A DNA stretch of 64,000 bases from Radicibacter daui. Its GTDB lineage: Bacteria > Pseudomonadota > Alphaproteobacteria > Radicibacterales > Radicibacteraceae. Below the pieces are notes generated by a model. It was not told the origin of the DNA. It saw only the letters and a program-made list of their open reading frames with translations, and did not search any database. The position numbers and the translations under genes are program-made. Of this stretch, positions 27,108 through 35,205 are shown in pieces (position 1 is the first letter of the stretch; each line of letters starts with the position of its first letter). The stretch is from assembly GCA_030657355.1 (NCBI GenBank), contig CP131056.1, positions 3,306,501 through 3,370,500 on the forward strand, given 5' to 3'.

Positions 27108-28300
27108 GCCGCACCGGCCCCGCGGGCCAGAATCACAGCCGCGTTGCTGCCACCAAAAGCAAACGAACTGCTCATCATGGCTATCCTGCCTTTCGGCACG
27201 AGGCGGGCGCCTGTCACCAGCGCCAGTTCCGGCAGGGCCGGATCGGCGGCGCCATCCCAGACATGGCGGGGCAGCGACATGCCCGGTACAGCCAGCAGCA
27301 GCCAGAGGATAGCCGCCTCGATGGCGCCGGCAGCCCCCAGCGTATGGCCCGTAAGGGGTTTGGTGGAACTGGCGGCGACGTGGTGGCCCAGCACCTCGAC
27401 AACGGCGCGGGCTTCCATCTCGTCATTGAGCGGCGTTGCCGTGCCATGAAGGTTAAGATAGCTGATCTCGTCCGGGGTCAGGCCCGCTTCGGCCAGCGCC
27501 ATGCGCATGGCGGCAATTGCGCCCTTGCCTTCCGGGTGCGGCGCGCTGGGGTGATGGGCATCGGAAGACTCCCCGACGCCAAGCAGGGCAACCGGCGCCT
27601 CTTCCCGCCCCATCAGGAAAAGGGCGGCGCCTTCGCCGATATTGATGCCATCGCGATTGGTACTCATGGGATTGCACAATGTCGCCGAGACCGAGCTCAA
27701 CGCATCGAACCCGGCAACGGTAAAGCGGCAAAGCCCGTCAACGCCTCCCACCAGCACTGCGTCGCAAAGCCCCATACGCACAAGCCGGCGCCCGGCCGCC
27801 AGAACCTTGGCACTGGAGGAACAGGCGGTGGAAATGGTGTAGGCGGGCCCGGCCACGCCCAGCGCATCGCGCAGAAACTCCGCCGGCCCGCTCAACTCCT
27901 GCCGGCGATAGACAAAACCATCCGGAAGCCGCCCGTCCTGCAAATAATGGGCATAGGCCGCGGTGCCCTCCTCTATTCCGGAGGTGCTTGTTCCCAAAAC
28001 GACGCCAATGCGCCCGGCGCCATACCGGCCAAGGGCAGCTTCTATCTCGGGCCGGATTTGCCGGGCTGCAGCCCATAAAAGCCGGTTCGTGCGGGTATCA
28101 TGGGCGTCCATGCCGGCAGGCAAGGCCTCCAGCGTGCCTGGCACCTCGCCAACCACTACCTCGCGCTCCGGCAGATAGCCCGGCCGGGCCGCCATGCTGG
28201 AAGGTCGCAGCCCCTGCAACGCGGCAACGGTCTCGTCCTTGCCAATGCCGAGGGCGGAGACAATGCCCAGCGCCTGCAGATACAGCGCAGCTTCCTGCAT
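27104..28300 (-). CDS. apeO: APE cluster beta-ketoacyl-ACP synthase (ApeO-like KS)
   Basis: Ketosynthase of 398 residues with a complete triad: C160 (STACSSSA), H285 (LNLHGTATPLND) and H319 (KPLTGHTLGAAG). In characterised APE systems ApeO forms a heterodimer with the chain-length factor ApeC, here the product of 38734-39471. It begins three bases after the DUF3261 lipoprotein gene. N-terminus (YLQALGIVSALG) and length fit APE-type ketosynthases rather than housekeeping FabF. Confidence 0.9.
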   Translation of the reverse strand: MQEAALYLQALGIVSALGIGKDETVAALQGLRPSSMAARPGYLPEREVVVGEVPGTLEALPAGMDAHDTRTNRLLWAAARQIRPEIEAALGRYGAGRIGVVLGTSTSGIEEGTAAYAHYLQDGRLPDGFVYRRQELSGPAEFLRDALGVAGPAYTISTACSSSAKVLAAGRRLVRMGLCDAVLVGGVDGLCRFTVAGFDALSSVSATLCNPMSTNRDGINIGEGAALFLMGREEAPVALLGVGESSDAHHPSAPHPEGKGAIAAMRMALAEAGLTPDEISYLNLHGTATPLNDEMEARAVVEVLGHHVAASSTKPLTGHTLGAAGAIEAAILWLLLAVPGMSLPRHVWDGAADPALPELALVTGARLVPKGRIAMMSSSFAFGGSNAAVILARGAGAA

Positions 28301-28303
28301 GGC

Positions 28304-28930
28304 CTACTCCCCAAGCTTTCGGGATTGGATGGTCAGGCTGTAACCAAGATCAAGATTCGCAAGGCTGGCGGCGCCTTGCCATTGGTCCGGCTGCGGCCGG
28401 TTTATCTCGACAAGGGGTTTGCCGGTCTGGCGATCCAGAATGGCACGCCCCCCTTCAAGCTCAAGCAGTTCGGCTGTCTGCGGCAAGGCCTGCTTCAGCA
28501 CGTCCTGCGGCCAGTAGACCAGGAGCACATCCGCCAGCGCGCGGCGGGGATCGACCTGTCGGGGCAGCCAGTCCGCAGCGTTCACCTCCAGTGACGAGGC
28601 AGTCCAGTGTGCGTCGATTGCCCGTCGTCCGAGGCCATCCAGCATGACGATATGCACATCGCCGGGCTTCATAGCCAGCCGGGCGGCAAACTCGTTGGTG
28701 CTGCCATCAGGGGCGGTCGCGACAATCTGCTGCTCGACATCAACAGTGCCGGCACTTGCCGGCCACGGCTCGCGCGGCAGCTCAAGGGCAAGGCCCGGCT
28801 GAAGCTCGATCCGTGTAGATACAGCCGTAGTGGCAGCGGGAACCGCAGTGGTTCCGCTTGCGGAAGGGTGGGAGGCAGCGCAGCCGCTCATCAGCAGCGC
28901 GGCAAGGATCAGGCAGGCGTAGTGGCGCAT
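28304..28930 (-). CDS. apeN: DUF3261 lipoprotein of the APE cluster (ApeN-like)
   Basis: Lipoprotein of 208 residues. The signal sequence MRHYACLILAALLMSGCAAS has the lipobox MSGC; the mature part contains a Thr/Ala/Ser-rich linker, then a globular domain with DVHIVMLDGLGRRAID and YWPQDVLKQALP. DUF3261 proteins occur almost only in APE-type clusters beside the MMPL exporter and LolA-like gene, and are thought to help place the pigment lipid in the outer membrane. Its start overlaps the flavoprotein gene by 22 bases. Confidence 0.85.
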   Translation of the reverse strand: MRHYACLILAALLMSGCAASHPSASGTTAVPAATTAVSTRIELQPGLALELPREPWPASAGTVDVEQQIVATAPDGSTNEFAARLAMKPGDVHIVMLDGLGRRAIDAHWTASSLEVNAADWLPRQVDPRRALADVLLVYWPQDVLKQALPQTAELLELEGGRAILDRQTGKPLVEINRPQPDQWQGAASLANLDLGYSLTIQSRKLGE

Positions 28931-30141
28931 AACTCGTACAACATGTTGAGATAACGATCAGTCTGGGCGACCAGCTTGTTTTCACGGTTCCACGCATATC
29001 CGGCCAGAATTGAGACGATCATGCGCTTGAGCGGGGAATCTTCTTCGGGCTGGTTGAAAATGATGTCCTGCAAGCGGCCGTCATACCAGGCGCTGACATA
29101 GGAGCGGAACGTATCGACCCCCTGACCGAGCGGGCCCGCATAGGCCGCCTCCCAGTCAACCACCTCCCCGCGGCAGCGGCTGATGATCGCCCTGGCGGCA
29201 AGTTCGGCGGAATAAAGCGCGATGGTAACGCCGGAAGAAAAGATGGGGTCGAGGAACCCTGCCGAATTGCCGAGCAGCACATAACCGTCACCATGAAGCT
29301 CGTGGGCCCTGCTGGCATATCCGGCAAGGCTTGAAAGCTCGCGCACCGGCCGGGCGCCGGAGAGCAGGCGCGCCAGATCGGTGGCGGCGACCAACCGCCC
29401 GAAGGCTTCCCCGACACTGCCTGCCCCGGCGGCATCTTCCTCCGGGAACACCACACCGACAGACGCGCTGTTGTCTGAAAACGGGATCAGCCAGTACCAG
29501 ATGTCCTGCCGGTCCGGATGAACGGTGATCAGTATCCTTTCCCGGTCAAAATCCGGCAGCCCCGGCTGCAGGGCAAAATGGCCGAAAATCGCCCGTCGCG
29601 GCATCAGCCTGCTGGCATCCGGCATATCCAGGAGGCGCGGCAGCACACGGCCAAAGCCGCTGGCATCCACGACAAAGCGGGATGAAAGCTGCCCGGCTCG
29701 TCCGGCTTCATCCACAAAGGAAAGGTGGCAGTCCCCCTCCCTCAGCCGGGCCGCCTCGACCTTGTGCCCGAAGCGCACCCTGGCGCCGGCCTTGGCGGCC
29801 TCTTCGGCCAGCAGGGCATCGAAGCGGGCGCGCTGCACCTGAAAGGTCGTTCCCCAGCCGGCACTCTCGAAATTCTCGCGAAAATCAATGGACCGCCGCA
29901 TCTCGGCCCGCTGGAAAACCGCCCCGGTCTTGAACTGGAAGCCCGCCTTGCTGACCGCCTCAAGCAGGCCGCAGCGCTCAAGGATATTCATGCTGTTGGG
30001 CAGCAGGCTCTCGCCAATCATGAAGCGCGGAAAATGCTGGGCCTCCAGCACGGTGACGCAAAGACCTGCATCTGTCAGGAACTTGGCGGCTACGCTGCCG
30101 GCCGGCCCCGCGCCAATAATCGCCACATCACAATCATGCAT
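28909..30141 (-). CDS. FAD-dependent oxidoreductase, halogenase/geranylgeranyl-reductase-like, in the APE cluster
   Basis: Flavoprotein of 410 residues. The N-terminal FAD motif is VAIIGAGPAGSVAAKFL (residues 6-22), followed by GESLLPNSMNILE typical of flavin halogenases and geranylgeranyl reductases. Residues 215-220 read WYWLIP, matching the WxWxIP motif of flavin-dependent halogenases. A second FAD contact is the GNSAGFLDPIFSSGV segment. Homologues occur in flexirubin and some APE clusters. It may hydroxylate, desaturate or halogenate the aryl head or polyene; which one cannot be told from sequence. It is encoded between the exporter and the DUF3261 gene. Confidence 0.85.
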   Translation of the reverse strand: MHDCDVAIIGAGPAGSVAAKFLTDAGLCVTVLEAQHFPRFMIGESLLPNSMNILERCGLLEAVSKAGFQFKTGAVFQRAEMRRSIDFRENFESAGWGTTFQVQRARFDALLAEEAAKAGARVRFGHKVEAARLREGDCHLSFVDEAGRAGQLSSRFVVDASGFGRVLPRLLDMPDASRLMPRRAIFGHFALQPGLPDFDRERILITVHPDRQDIWYWLIPFSDNSASVGVVFPEEDAAGAGSVGEAFGRLVAATDLARLLSGARPVRELSSLAGYASRAHELHGDGYVLLGNSAGFLDPIFSSGVTIALYSAELAARAIISRCRGEVVDWEAAYAGPLGQGVDTFRSYVSAWYDGRLQDIIFNQPEEDSPLKRMIVSILAGYAWNRENKLVAQTDRYLNMLYELCATTPA

Positions 30142-30144
30142 TCT

Positions 30145-32427
30145 TCAACCCTCGCCGCCACGGGCAGTGTCACGGGCCATCAGCGGTGCCAGCAGCCAGG
30201 CCGCCACCAGACCAAGGGCGATCACACTGCCGATATCACTGACAAGCGGGACCGAGCTGGTGGCCAGCAAACCGAAACCGAAAAGGCTGCTTAAAAGGCA
30301 AAGGAAGACGGCAAGGCTGGTTCCGTGCCCTTCGGTCACCCCCCGGCTCTCGGCAATAAAAAGCACGTAATCGGCCCCCACTCCGAACACCAGAACGAGT
30401 GCCATCGTCGTAAAGAGATTGCTCGGCACACCCAGCAGGAGACTGCCCAGAAGCGCGGCCAGAACCGCCCCGCAAGGCGCCGCACAGACACAAAGCCCGG
30501 TAAACCAGCCATACCGCCAGGTCGCAATGGCAAGAGCGGCAAGAGCGGTCAGCGCCAGGGCGAAACCGGCCTTGTGCCGGTAATCCCCCAACTGGCGGGA
30601 GATCATCTCGACCGGATCAATCAGACGGGCATAGTCCGCCTGCCGGACCACCGCCTCCACCCGCGCCACATCGCTTACTCCCCGCAACTGCACCAGATCG
30701 CTGCCGTCGTCATAAGCAAGGGCAGCCAGTTCCGGCAGGGCGGCACGCACAGCTCCGTCAAAAGCAAGTCCCGCACTCGCCGGCCCGTTGACCGGCACGG
30801 GCAGGTTCTGCGCCAGCTTGTCGCCATAGGGCCCATAGAGGGCCTGCAAGGCCAGCGCCCGGTCCTGCTGCTGGCGCCTGAGCGAAGGGATAAAGTCGGC
30901 AGGGCTCAACAGCCCTTGAAGCGCCCCCTCTACGATCAGCGGCGCAAGCTTTGCCCGCAGTTCTTCTTCACGTTCAAGGCGCTGTTCGGCACTGGCTCCG
31001 CTTACCCGGATCACAAAGGGCCGGGCGCCAAGGGAGAGCACATTCGAGATGGTTGCCGCTTCATCGCGCAGGTCCGGGTCAACGCGCCCGAGCCGCCTTA
31101 TGTCGTCGTCGCCCCGCACCAGCATCACGGCCAGCGCTGCCGCGGCAATCATGACCAGCAATGCCGCTATTCGGGCGCGCCGGCCAAGGCGCAGGCGCTC
31201 ATAAAAGCGCTCGACTGCCGCAAGCGCAGGAGCCGCCAGCCAGAAGGGGCGCACAGGCCGCTGCGGCAGCACCGGGCCGACGAAAAAAACCGTCAGGAAC
31301 GCCGCGATCAGCCCCGTGGCAGAAAAGACGGCGATCTGGAAAAGCAGCACGGCCGGAGTGATTGCCAGCGCGGCAAATCCCGCGACCGACGTGACGAGCC
31401 CAAGCAAAAGCCCCGGCAGGATACGCCGCAACCTTGCCTGCCCATCCCCGCCCGGCAAGGGCACCGTTGCCAGATGCAGCGCATAGTCAACGGCCATGCC
31501 GATCAGGCTGGTGCCGAAAACAAGCGCGATCACATGCACCGAGCTGAAGCAGAACAGTACGGATGCAAATCCGGCCAGCACGCCGCTGCCAACCGTCAAG
31601 AGGCCCAGCAGCAGTGGGACCCAGGAGCGGAAAACCAGCAGGAACATGGCAACAATAGCAAGGCTCGCCCAAAGGCCGATGCGCTGCACATCCAGCCGCG
31701 CCGAGACCTGCTGTGCCTGCGAGAAGAACACCTGGCCGGTGCGCCGGAGCGAAACACCGTCCGGCAGATCCAGCCCGGCCAATATCTGCGAAACACCGCT
31801 CACCCACTGTCCGGCAGCAAGGCCGGTTCCGTCCCTGAGGGCAACATAGACCGGCGCGTGGAACAGCCCGTCCTTTTCAACGATGCCCGAGCCGCCGCCC
31901 GCCTTTTCAGCCAGTTCCAGCAGGAAGGGTGGCAGCAGGAAGAAGGGATCAGCTGCCAGAGAACGGGCACTGACCGGCATTTCGGGAGAAAAAAGAGTCT
32001 GCAAGGCACGCTGGTAAAGCGCCTCGCCCTTGCCCTGCATCAGCGCCTGCCGGTCCTTTTCCGCCAGTAACCCGGGCTCATACAGGCCATAGAGCGCCAT
32101 GAGCTTGCCCAGACGCTCCTGCTGGTTTGCAGGCGAGGTGACCCCTGCCGTCCCCGGCAGCGCAAGCAGCTTTTGCGCAAGATCGCCCGCTGCTGTGGTT
32201 ACAACCCCACGATCCTTGCCGGAGAGCAGGAAGATTGCACGCCCTGCATCCTGCGCAACGATATGGCGCGCCGCCTCTACATCATCCGCCCCGCCTGATT
32301 GCGGGCTCGCCTCCGCCCCGACAAGGGAGAGAAAATCACCGCTGAAACTGCCGGTGCCGGTCTCCAGCCGCCAGACGGTTGCAGCCAGCACCGCCAGCAG
32401 GAGCGCACACCACAGGAAAGCCCGCAC
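30145..32427 (-). CDS. apeM: MMPL/RND-family exporter of the APE cluster (ApeM-like)
   Basis: Inner-membrane transporter of 760 residues in two repeats, each with a large periplasmic domain and a bundle of about six membrane helices. The family motifs are visible in both halves (GTSLIGMAVDYALHLA and VFGVGADYVLFIAES). In APE clusters this MMPL protein is the predicted pump moving the aryl-polyene lipid across the inner membrane, working with the LolA-like carrier encoded next to it. It starts four bases after that gene and ends four bases before the flavoprotein gene. Confidence 0.9.
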   Translation of the reverse strand: MRAFLWCALLLAVLAATVWRLETGTGSFSGDFLSLVGAEASPQSGGADDVEAARHIVAQDAGRAIFLLSGKDRGVVTTAAGDLAQKLLALPGTAGVTSPANQQERLGKLMALYGLYEPGLLAEKDRQALMQGKGEALYQRALQTLFSPEMPVSARSLAADPFFLLPPFLLELAEKAGGGSGIVEKDGLFHAPVYVALRDGTGLAAGQWVSGVSQILAGLDLPDGVSLRRTGQVFFSQAQQVSARLDVQRIGLWASLAIVAMFLLVFRSWVPLLLGLLTVGSGVLAGFASVLFCFSSVHVIALVFGTSLIGMAVDYALHLATVPLPGGDGQARLRRILPGLLLGLVTSVAGFAALAITPAVLLFQIAVFSATGLIAAFLTVFFVGPVLPQRPVRPFWLAAPALAAVERFYERLRLGRRARIAALLVMIAAAALAVMLVRGDDDIRRLGRVDPDLRDEAATISNVLSLGARPFVIRVSGASAEQRLEREEELRAKLAPLIVEGALQGLLSPADFIPSLRRQQQDRALALQALYGPYGDKLAQNLPVPVNGPASAGLAFDGAVRAALPELAALAYDDGSDLVQLRGVSDVARVEAVVRQADYARLIDPVEMISRQLGDYRHKAGFALALTALAALAIATWRYGWFTGLCVCAAPCGAVLAALLGSLLLGVPSNLFTTMALVLVFGVGADYVLFIAESRGVTEGHGTSLAVFLCLLSSLFGFGLLATSSVPLVSDIGSVIALGLVAAWLLAPLMARDTARGGEG

Positions 32428-32430
32428 CCG

Positions 32431-33057
32431 TCAGTTGCTCCCCTTGCCGAGGAACTGCGCGGCCTCATCCGGCAGCGGCAAGGCGGCGACGGACTGGTTT
32501 TCAAGGGCAATCAGGTCAAAGTCACCACCGGGGCGCCCCACCTTTACCTGAGAGACAAACTGCCCTCCTTCGGCCTCAAGCTGGCTGACCGCGGCTGCCA
32601 CCGGATTGCCGCTTGCCGGTGTCAGCACGGCGCTCCAGCGCCCGCCCTCCTGCTGCCGGGTGCTGATAGCAAAGCCGTCTTTAAGGGCCGCGATATCGCC
32701 GGCAAGCATGTCGGCAATCAGCCGGGCGATGGCCGCAAACTGGTCTCCGCTCGCGACATGAGAGCGGGCGCCGCCGGCATCAAGCCGGTCAATGCCGGAC
32801 GGGGTCAGGATGGTCGTTCCGGCAAAAGGCTCCTGCGTCTGCCAGAGGAGGCCGGAAGCAGGCGCGACAACAAAATGCCCGCGTGAGGTCAGCGGCTTTT
32901 CAAAGCCTGCCAGATGGCGCTCCATCACGAAGTCACCCTGCAGATATTGATCTGCCCCCAGCCGGGGGCCGCCGGGCTGCGGGCTTTCAGCATGGGCCGC
33001 GTTCACACCGGCCACGACAATCAGCATCAGCAGAAGAAGACAGGCCAGATTACGCAC
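32431..33057 (-). CDS. apeL: LolA-like periplasmic lipid carrier of the APE cluster (ApeL-like)
   Basis: Periplasmic protein of 208 residues from a GTG at 33057 that overlaps the thioesterase stop by eight bases. It has a signal peptide (RNLACLLLLMLIVVAGVNAAHAE) and the LolA-like body (GDFVMERHLAGFEKPLTSRGHFVVAPASGLLWQTQEPF). An upstream in-frame ATG at 33132 is buried in the thioesterase gene and would hide the signal peptide. It probably ferries the finished aryl-polyene lipid through the periplasm from the MMPL pump. Confidence 0.87.
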   Translation of the reverse strand: MRNLACLLLLMLIVVAGVNAAHAESPQPGGPRLGADQYLQGDFVMERHLAGFEKPLTSRGHFVVAPASGLLWQTQEPFAGTTILTPSGIDRLDAGGARSHVASGDQFAAIARLIADMLAGDIAALKDGFAISTRQQEGGRWSAVLTPASGNPVAAAVSQLEAEGGQFVSQVKVGRPGGDFDLIALENQSVAALPLPDEAAQFLGKGSN

Positions 33058-33460
33058 CGAATGCCTCCACCAGAGTGATGAAGCAGTCCGGCGAGCGGAA
33101 CTGCATTTCCCCGCTAACCTTCTCCACAGCAACCTGGATGGTGCTGGCCTTTGTCATCTTCTCGCCGGTGGCGGCATCCCGGATCAGATAATCCACGCAC
33201 AGCCGGTTTTCGTATTCCTTGAGTGTCGTCTGGATATCCAGCACCTGACCGAACCGGCCGGGCCGGATATACTTCACCTTCATGTCGACGATCGGCCAGA
33301 AATAACCGGACTGGTCCATCTCCGGATAATTATAGCCAATCATCCCGAGAAGATCGGACCGCGCCGCCTCCATGAAGGCGATGTAGTTGCCGTGCCAGAC
33401 CACCCCCATCGGGTCCAGATGGTTGAACTGCACCTTGATTGCTGTTCTGGCCGTTATCAT
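33050..33460 (-). CDS. apeK: 4HBT-type acyl thioesterase of the APE cluster (ApeK-like)
   Basis: Hotdog thioesterase of 136 residues, YbgC/4-hydroxybenzoyl-CoA thioesterase type. The N-terminal motif is VQFNHLDPMGVVWHGNYIAFME, in which the Asp of LDPMGVV is the catalytic acid. The family hydrolyses acyl-CoA or acyl-ACP thioesters; in APE clusters a role in releasing chains or in editing is likely. Translationally coupled to the glycosyltransferase/acyltransferase gene by ATGA (33457-33460) and to the LolA gene. Confidence 0.88.
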   Translation of the reverse strand: MITARTAIKVQFNHLDPMGVVWHGNYIAFMEAARSDLLGMIGYNYPEMDQSGYFWPIVDMKVKYIRPGRFGQVLDIQTTLKEYENRLCVDYLIRDAATGEKMTKASTIQVAVEKVSGEMQFRSPDCFITLVEAFGA

Positions 33461-35205
33461 TTCGCCAATGACCCTTCTTGCGGCGCCGCTTCAGGCCCGG
33501 CCGGTTGCTGATCAGGGCGGGCAGCCCAGAAGTCATAGAAATTGAACCACTGGCCCGGCGCGCGCAGAACCAGCCTTTCCAGCCAGCGCGCATAGTGCGC
33601 CGCGTTGGCAGCGATTGCCGCAGACCGCCTGGCCCGGGGCAGGATGATCCTGTCCGCCAGCTTGTCGCATGCCAGCCGGTATCCCTGATCTTCACGCCAG
33701 GCGGCGGCCATATAGACCGGCTTTTGCAAAAGATGGGCGAGGATATAGGGCCCTTGCGGGAATTCTGCCGCTTCGCCCAGAAAGGGTACGCTCACGCCGC
33801 GCCCCTCGCCGGAAGGGGGCAGCCGGTCGGCGGCGATAACCACCCATTCACCGCGCGCCACTTTCTCGCTGAGCGCCATGGCAGTGCCCGGCCCCATATC
33901 CTCGATCTCGATCAGGTCGACCTGTGAGCGGGCGGAGGCTTGCTGAAGAATGCGCGCAAACTTTGCCGCGTTTTTCTGGTGCAGCAGGACATTGACGCGG
34001 AAGTCCCGCTCCATGCTGGCAATCGCCCGGATCACCTCGATGTTCCCGAAATGGGAGACGAAGAGGATGATGGCCTCATCCTTCGGCAGGAAGGAAAAGA
34101 GACTGTCAGCCCCTGCCGGCAGGCGCACATCATCTGTCGTTATCTGGCCGCTCCAGGCCGCAATCTTGTCGAGGAGCGCACCGCCGAATTGCAAAAAATG
34201 CCCGAAGCTGCCGGGCACCAGCACACCGGCCGGGGTACCCACGCGCCGGACCCGGGCCAGGAACGCGCGGGAGGCATCCCGCGCCGTCCTGCCGCTGGCA
34301 TAGAAATAGAAGATTACCGGCAGCATGGCCCAGGAGCACAGACGCCGCCCGAAAAGCGCGTGGACTGCGAACAGGAAACGAAGGCCCAAATACCCGCCCC
34401 GCTCCCCAAGGTTTGCCCAGTTCTGGCGCTCCGCCCCCCCTGCCGCTGACGGGCCGACAGCCGGACCGCGCGCCCAGCGCGCGCCCCGCGCCAGATAACC
34501 CGGCAGCCGCCGCACCATCCCGAAGAAAAGGCGCGTATGCATCCAGCTGATACGCACATTGTCCGCCAGCCCGCGGAAATTCGAGAGATTGCCGGCAGGG
34601 TATGTCACGCCGACAGGCAACTGCCGGACCGGAACGCCGCGCCAGAACAGCCGGACCATGATCTCGGTATCAAAATCCATACGCCGGCCAACCGGCTCCT
34701 CGCGCCATACGGCGAGGCTGGCTTCCACGGGATAGACCCGAAACCCGCACATGCTGTCGCGAATGACGAAGGAGAGTGTCTCCACCCATACCCAGAAATG
34801 CGTGATCCAACGCCCCAGCTTTCGCCCCAGCGGGATCGAGCGGTCATATTGCGGCACACCGGTTACCAGCGCCTGCGGCGCCTCCCGCGACAGGCGCATC
34901 ATCTCGTCCAGCCGGGCCAGATCATGCTGCCCGTCGGCGTCGATCTGCGCGGCGTGGCTGAAGCCGGCGCGCGAGGCAAGCTCCAGCCCCTTGATGACGG
35001 CAGCGCCCTTGCCGGCATTGACCGGCAGCCGCTCGACATGAACTCCCCCGGCAGGATCGTTCAGTGCGGCAATGTGGATGGCTGCCTCCGCCCGCGAGCC
35101 ATCATCGATGACGTACAGGGTAAGCCCGGCATCCCGCAGCCGCCGGACAATCTCCGGCAGGGCCTTGTAATGATTGCAGGTCGGAATGACTGCGCAGATT
35201 TTCAT
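33457..35205 (-). CDS. apeJ: Glycosyltransferase family 2 / LpxL-like acyltransferase fusion (ApeJ-like)
   Basis: Bifunctional protein of 582 residues from the ATG at 35205, which overlaps the ligase stop (ATGA); an in-frame ATG at 35223 is less likely. Residues 1-230 are a GT2 domain (VIPTCNHYKALPEIV; YVIDDGSRAE; the metal-binding QIDADGQHDL). From about residue 280 to the end is a lysophospholipid or lauroyl acyltransferase domain with the H-x4-E motif HFGNIE. The fusion is normal for APE clusters and is thought to build the lipid or sugar anchor of the pigment. The donor sugar is unknown. Confidence 0.88.
   Translation of the reverse strand: MKICAVIPTCNHYKALPEIVRRLRDAGLTLYVIDDGSRAEAAIHIAALNDPAGGVHVERLPVNAGKGAAVIKGLELASRAGFSHAAQIDADGQHDLARLDEMMRLSREAPQALVTGVPQYDRSIPLGRKLGRWITHFWVWVETLSFVIRDSMCGFRVYPVEASLAVWREEPVGRRMDFDTEIMVRLFWRGVPVRQLPVGVTYPAGNLSNFRGLADNVRISWMHTRLFFGMVRRLPGYLARGARWARGPAVGPSAAGGAERQNWANLGERGGYLGLRFLFAVHALFGRRLCSWAMLPVIFYFYASGRTARDASRAFLARVRRVGTPAGVLVPGSFGHFLQFGGALLDKIAAWSGQITTDDVRLPAGADSLFSFLPKDEAIILFVSHFGNIEVIRAIASMERDFRVNVLLHQKNAAKFARILQQASARSQVDLIEIEDMGPGTAMALSEKVARGEWVVIAADRLPPSGEGRGVSVPFLGEAAEFPQGPYILAHLLQKPVYMAAAWREDQGYRLACDKLADRIILPRARRSAAIAANAAHYARWLERLVLRAPGQWFNFYDFWAARPDQQPAGPEAAPQEGSLAK

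Noticed and set aside
30325-32070. A 581-codon plus-strand frame opposite the MMPL exporter gene
   Set aside because: Gln/Arg/His-rich antisense artefact; the MMPL gene is secure.
32431-33132. Longer start (ATG 33132) for the LolA-like gene
   Set aside because: It lies inside the thioesterase gene and puts 25 unlike residues before the signal peptide; the GTG at 33057 gives a clean signal sequence and an eight-base coupling overlap.
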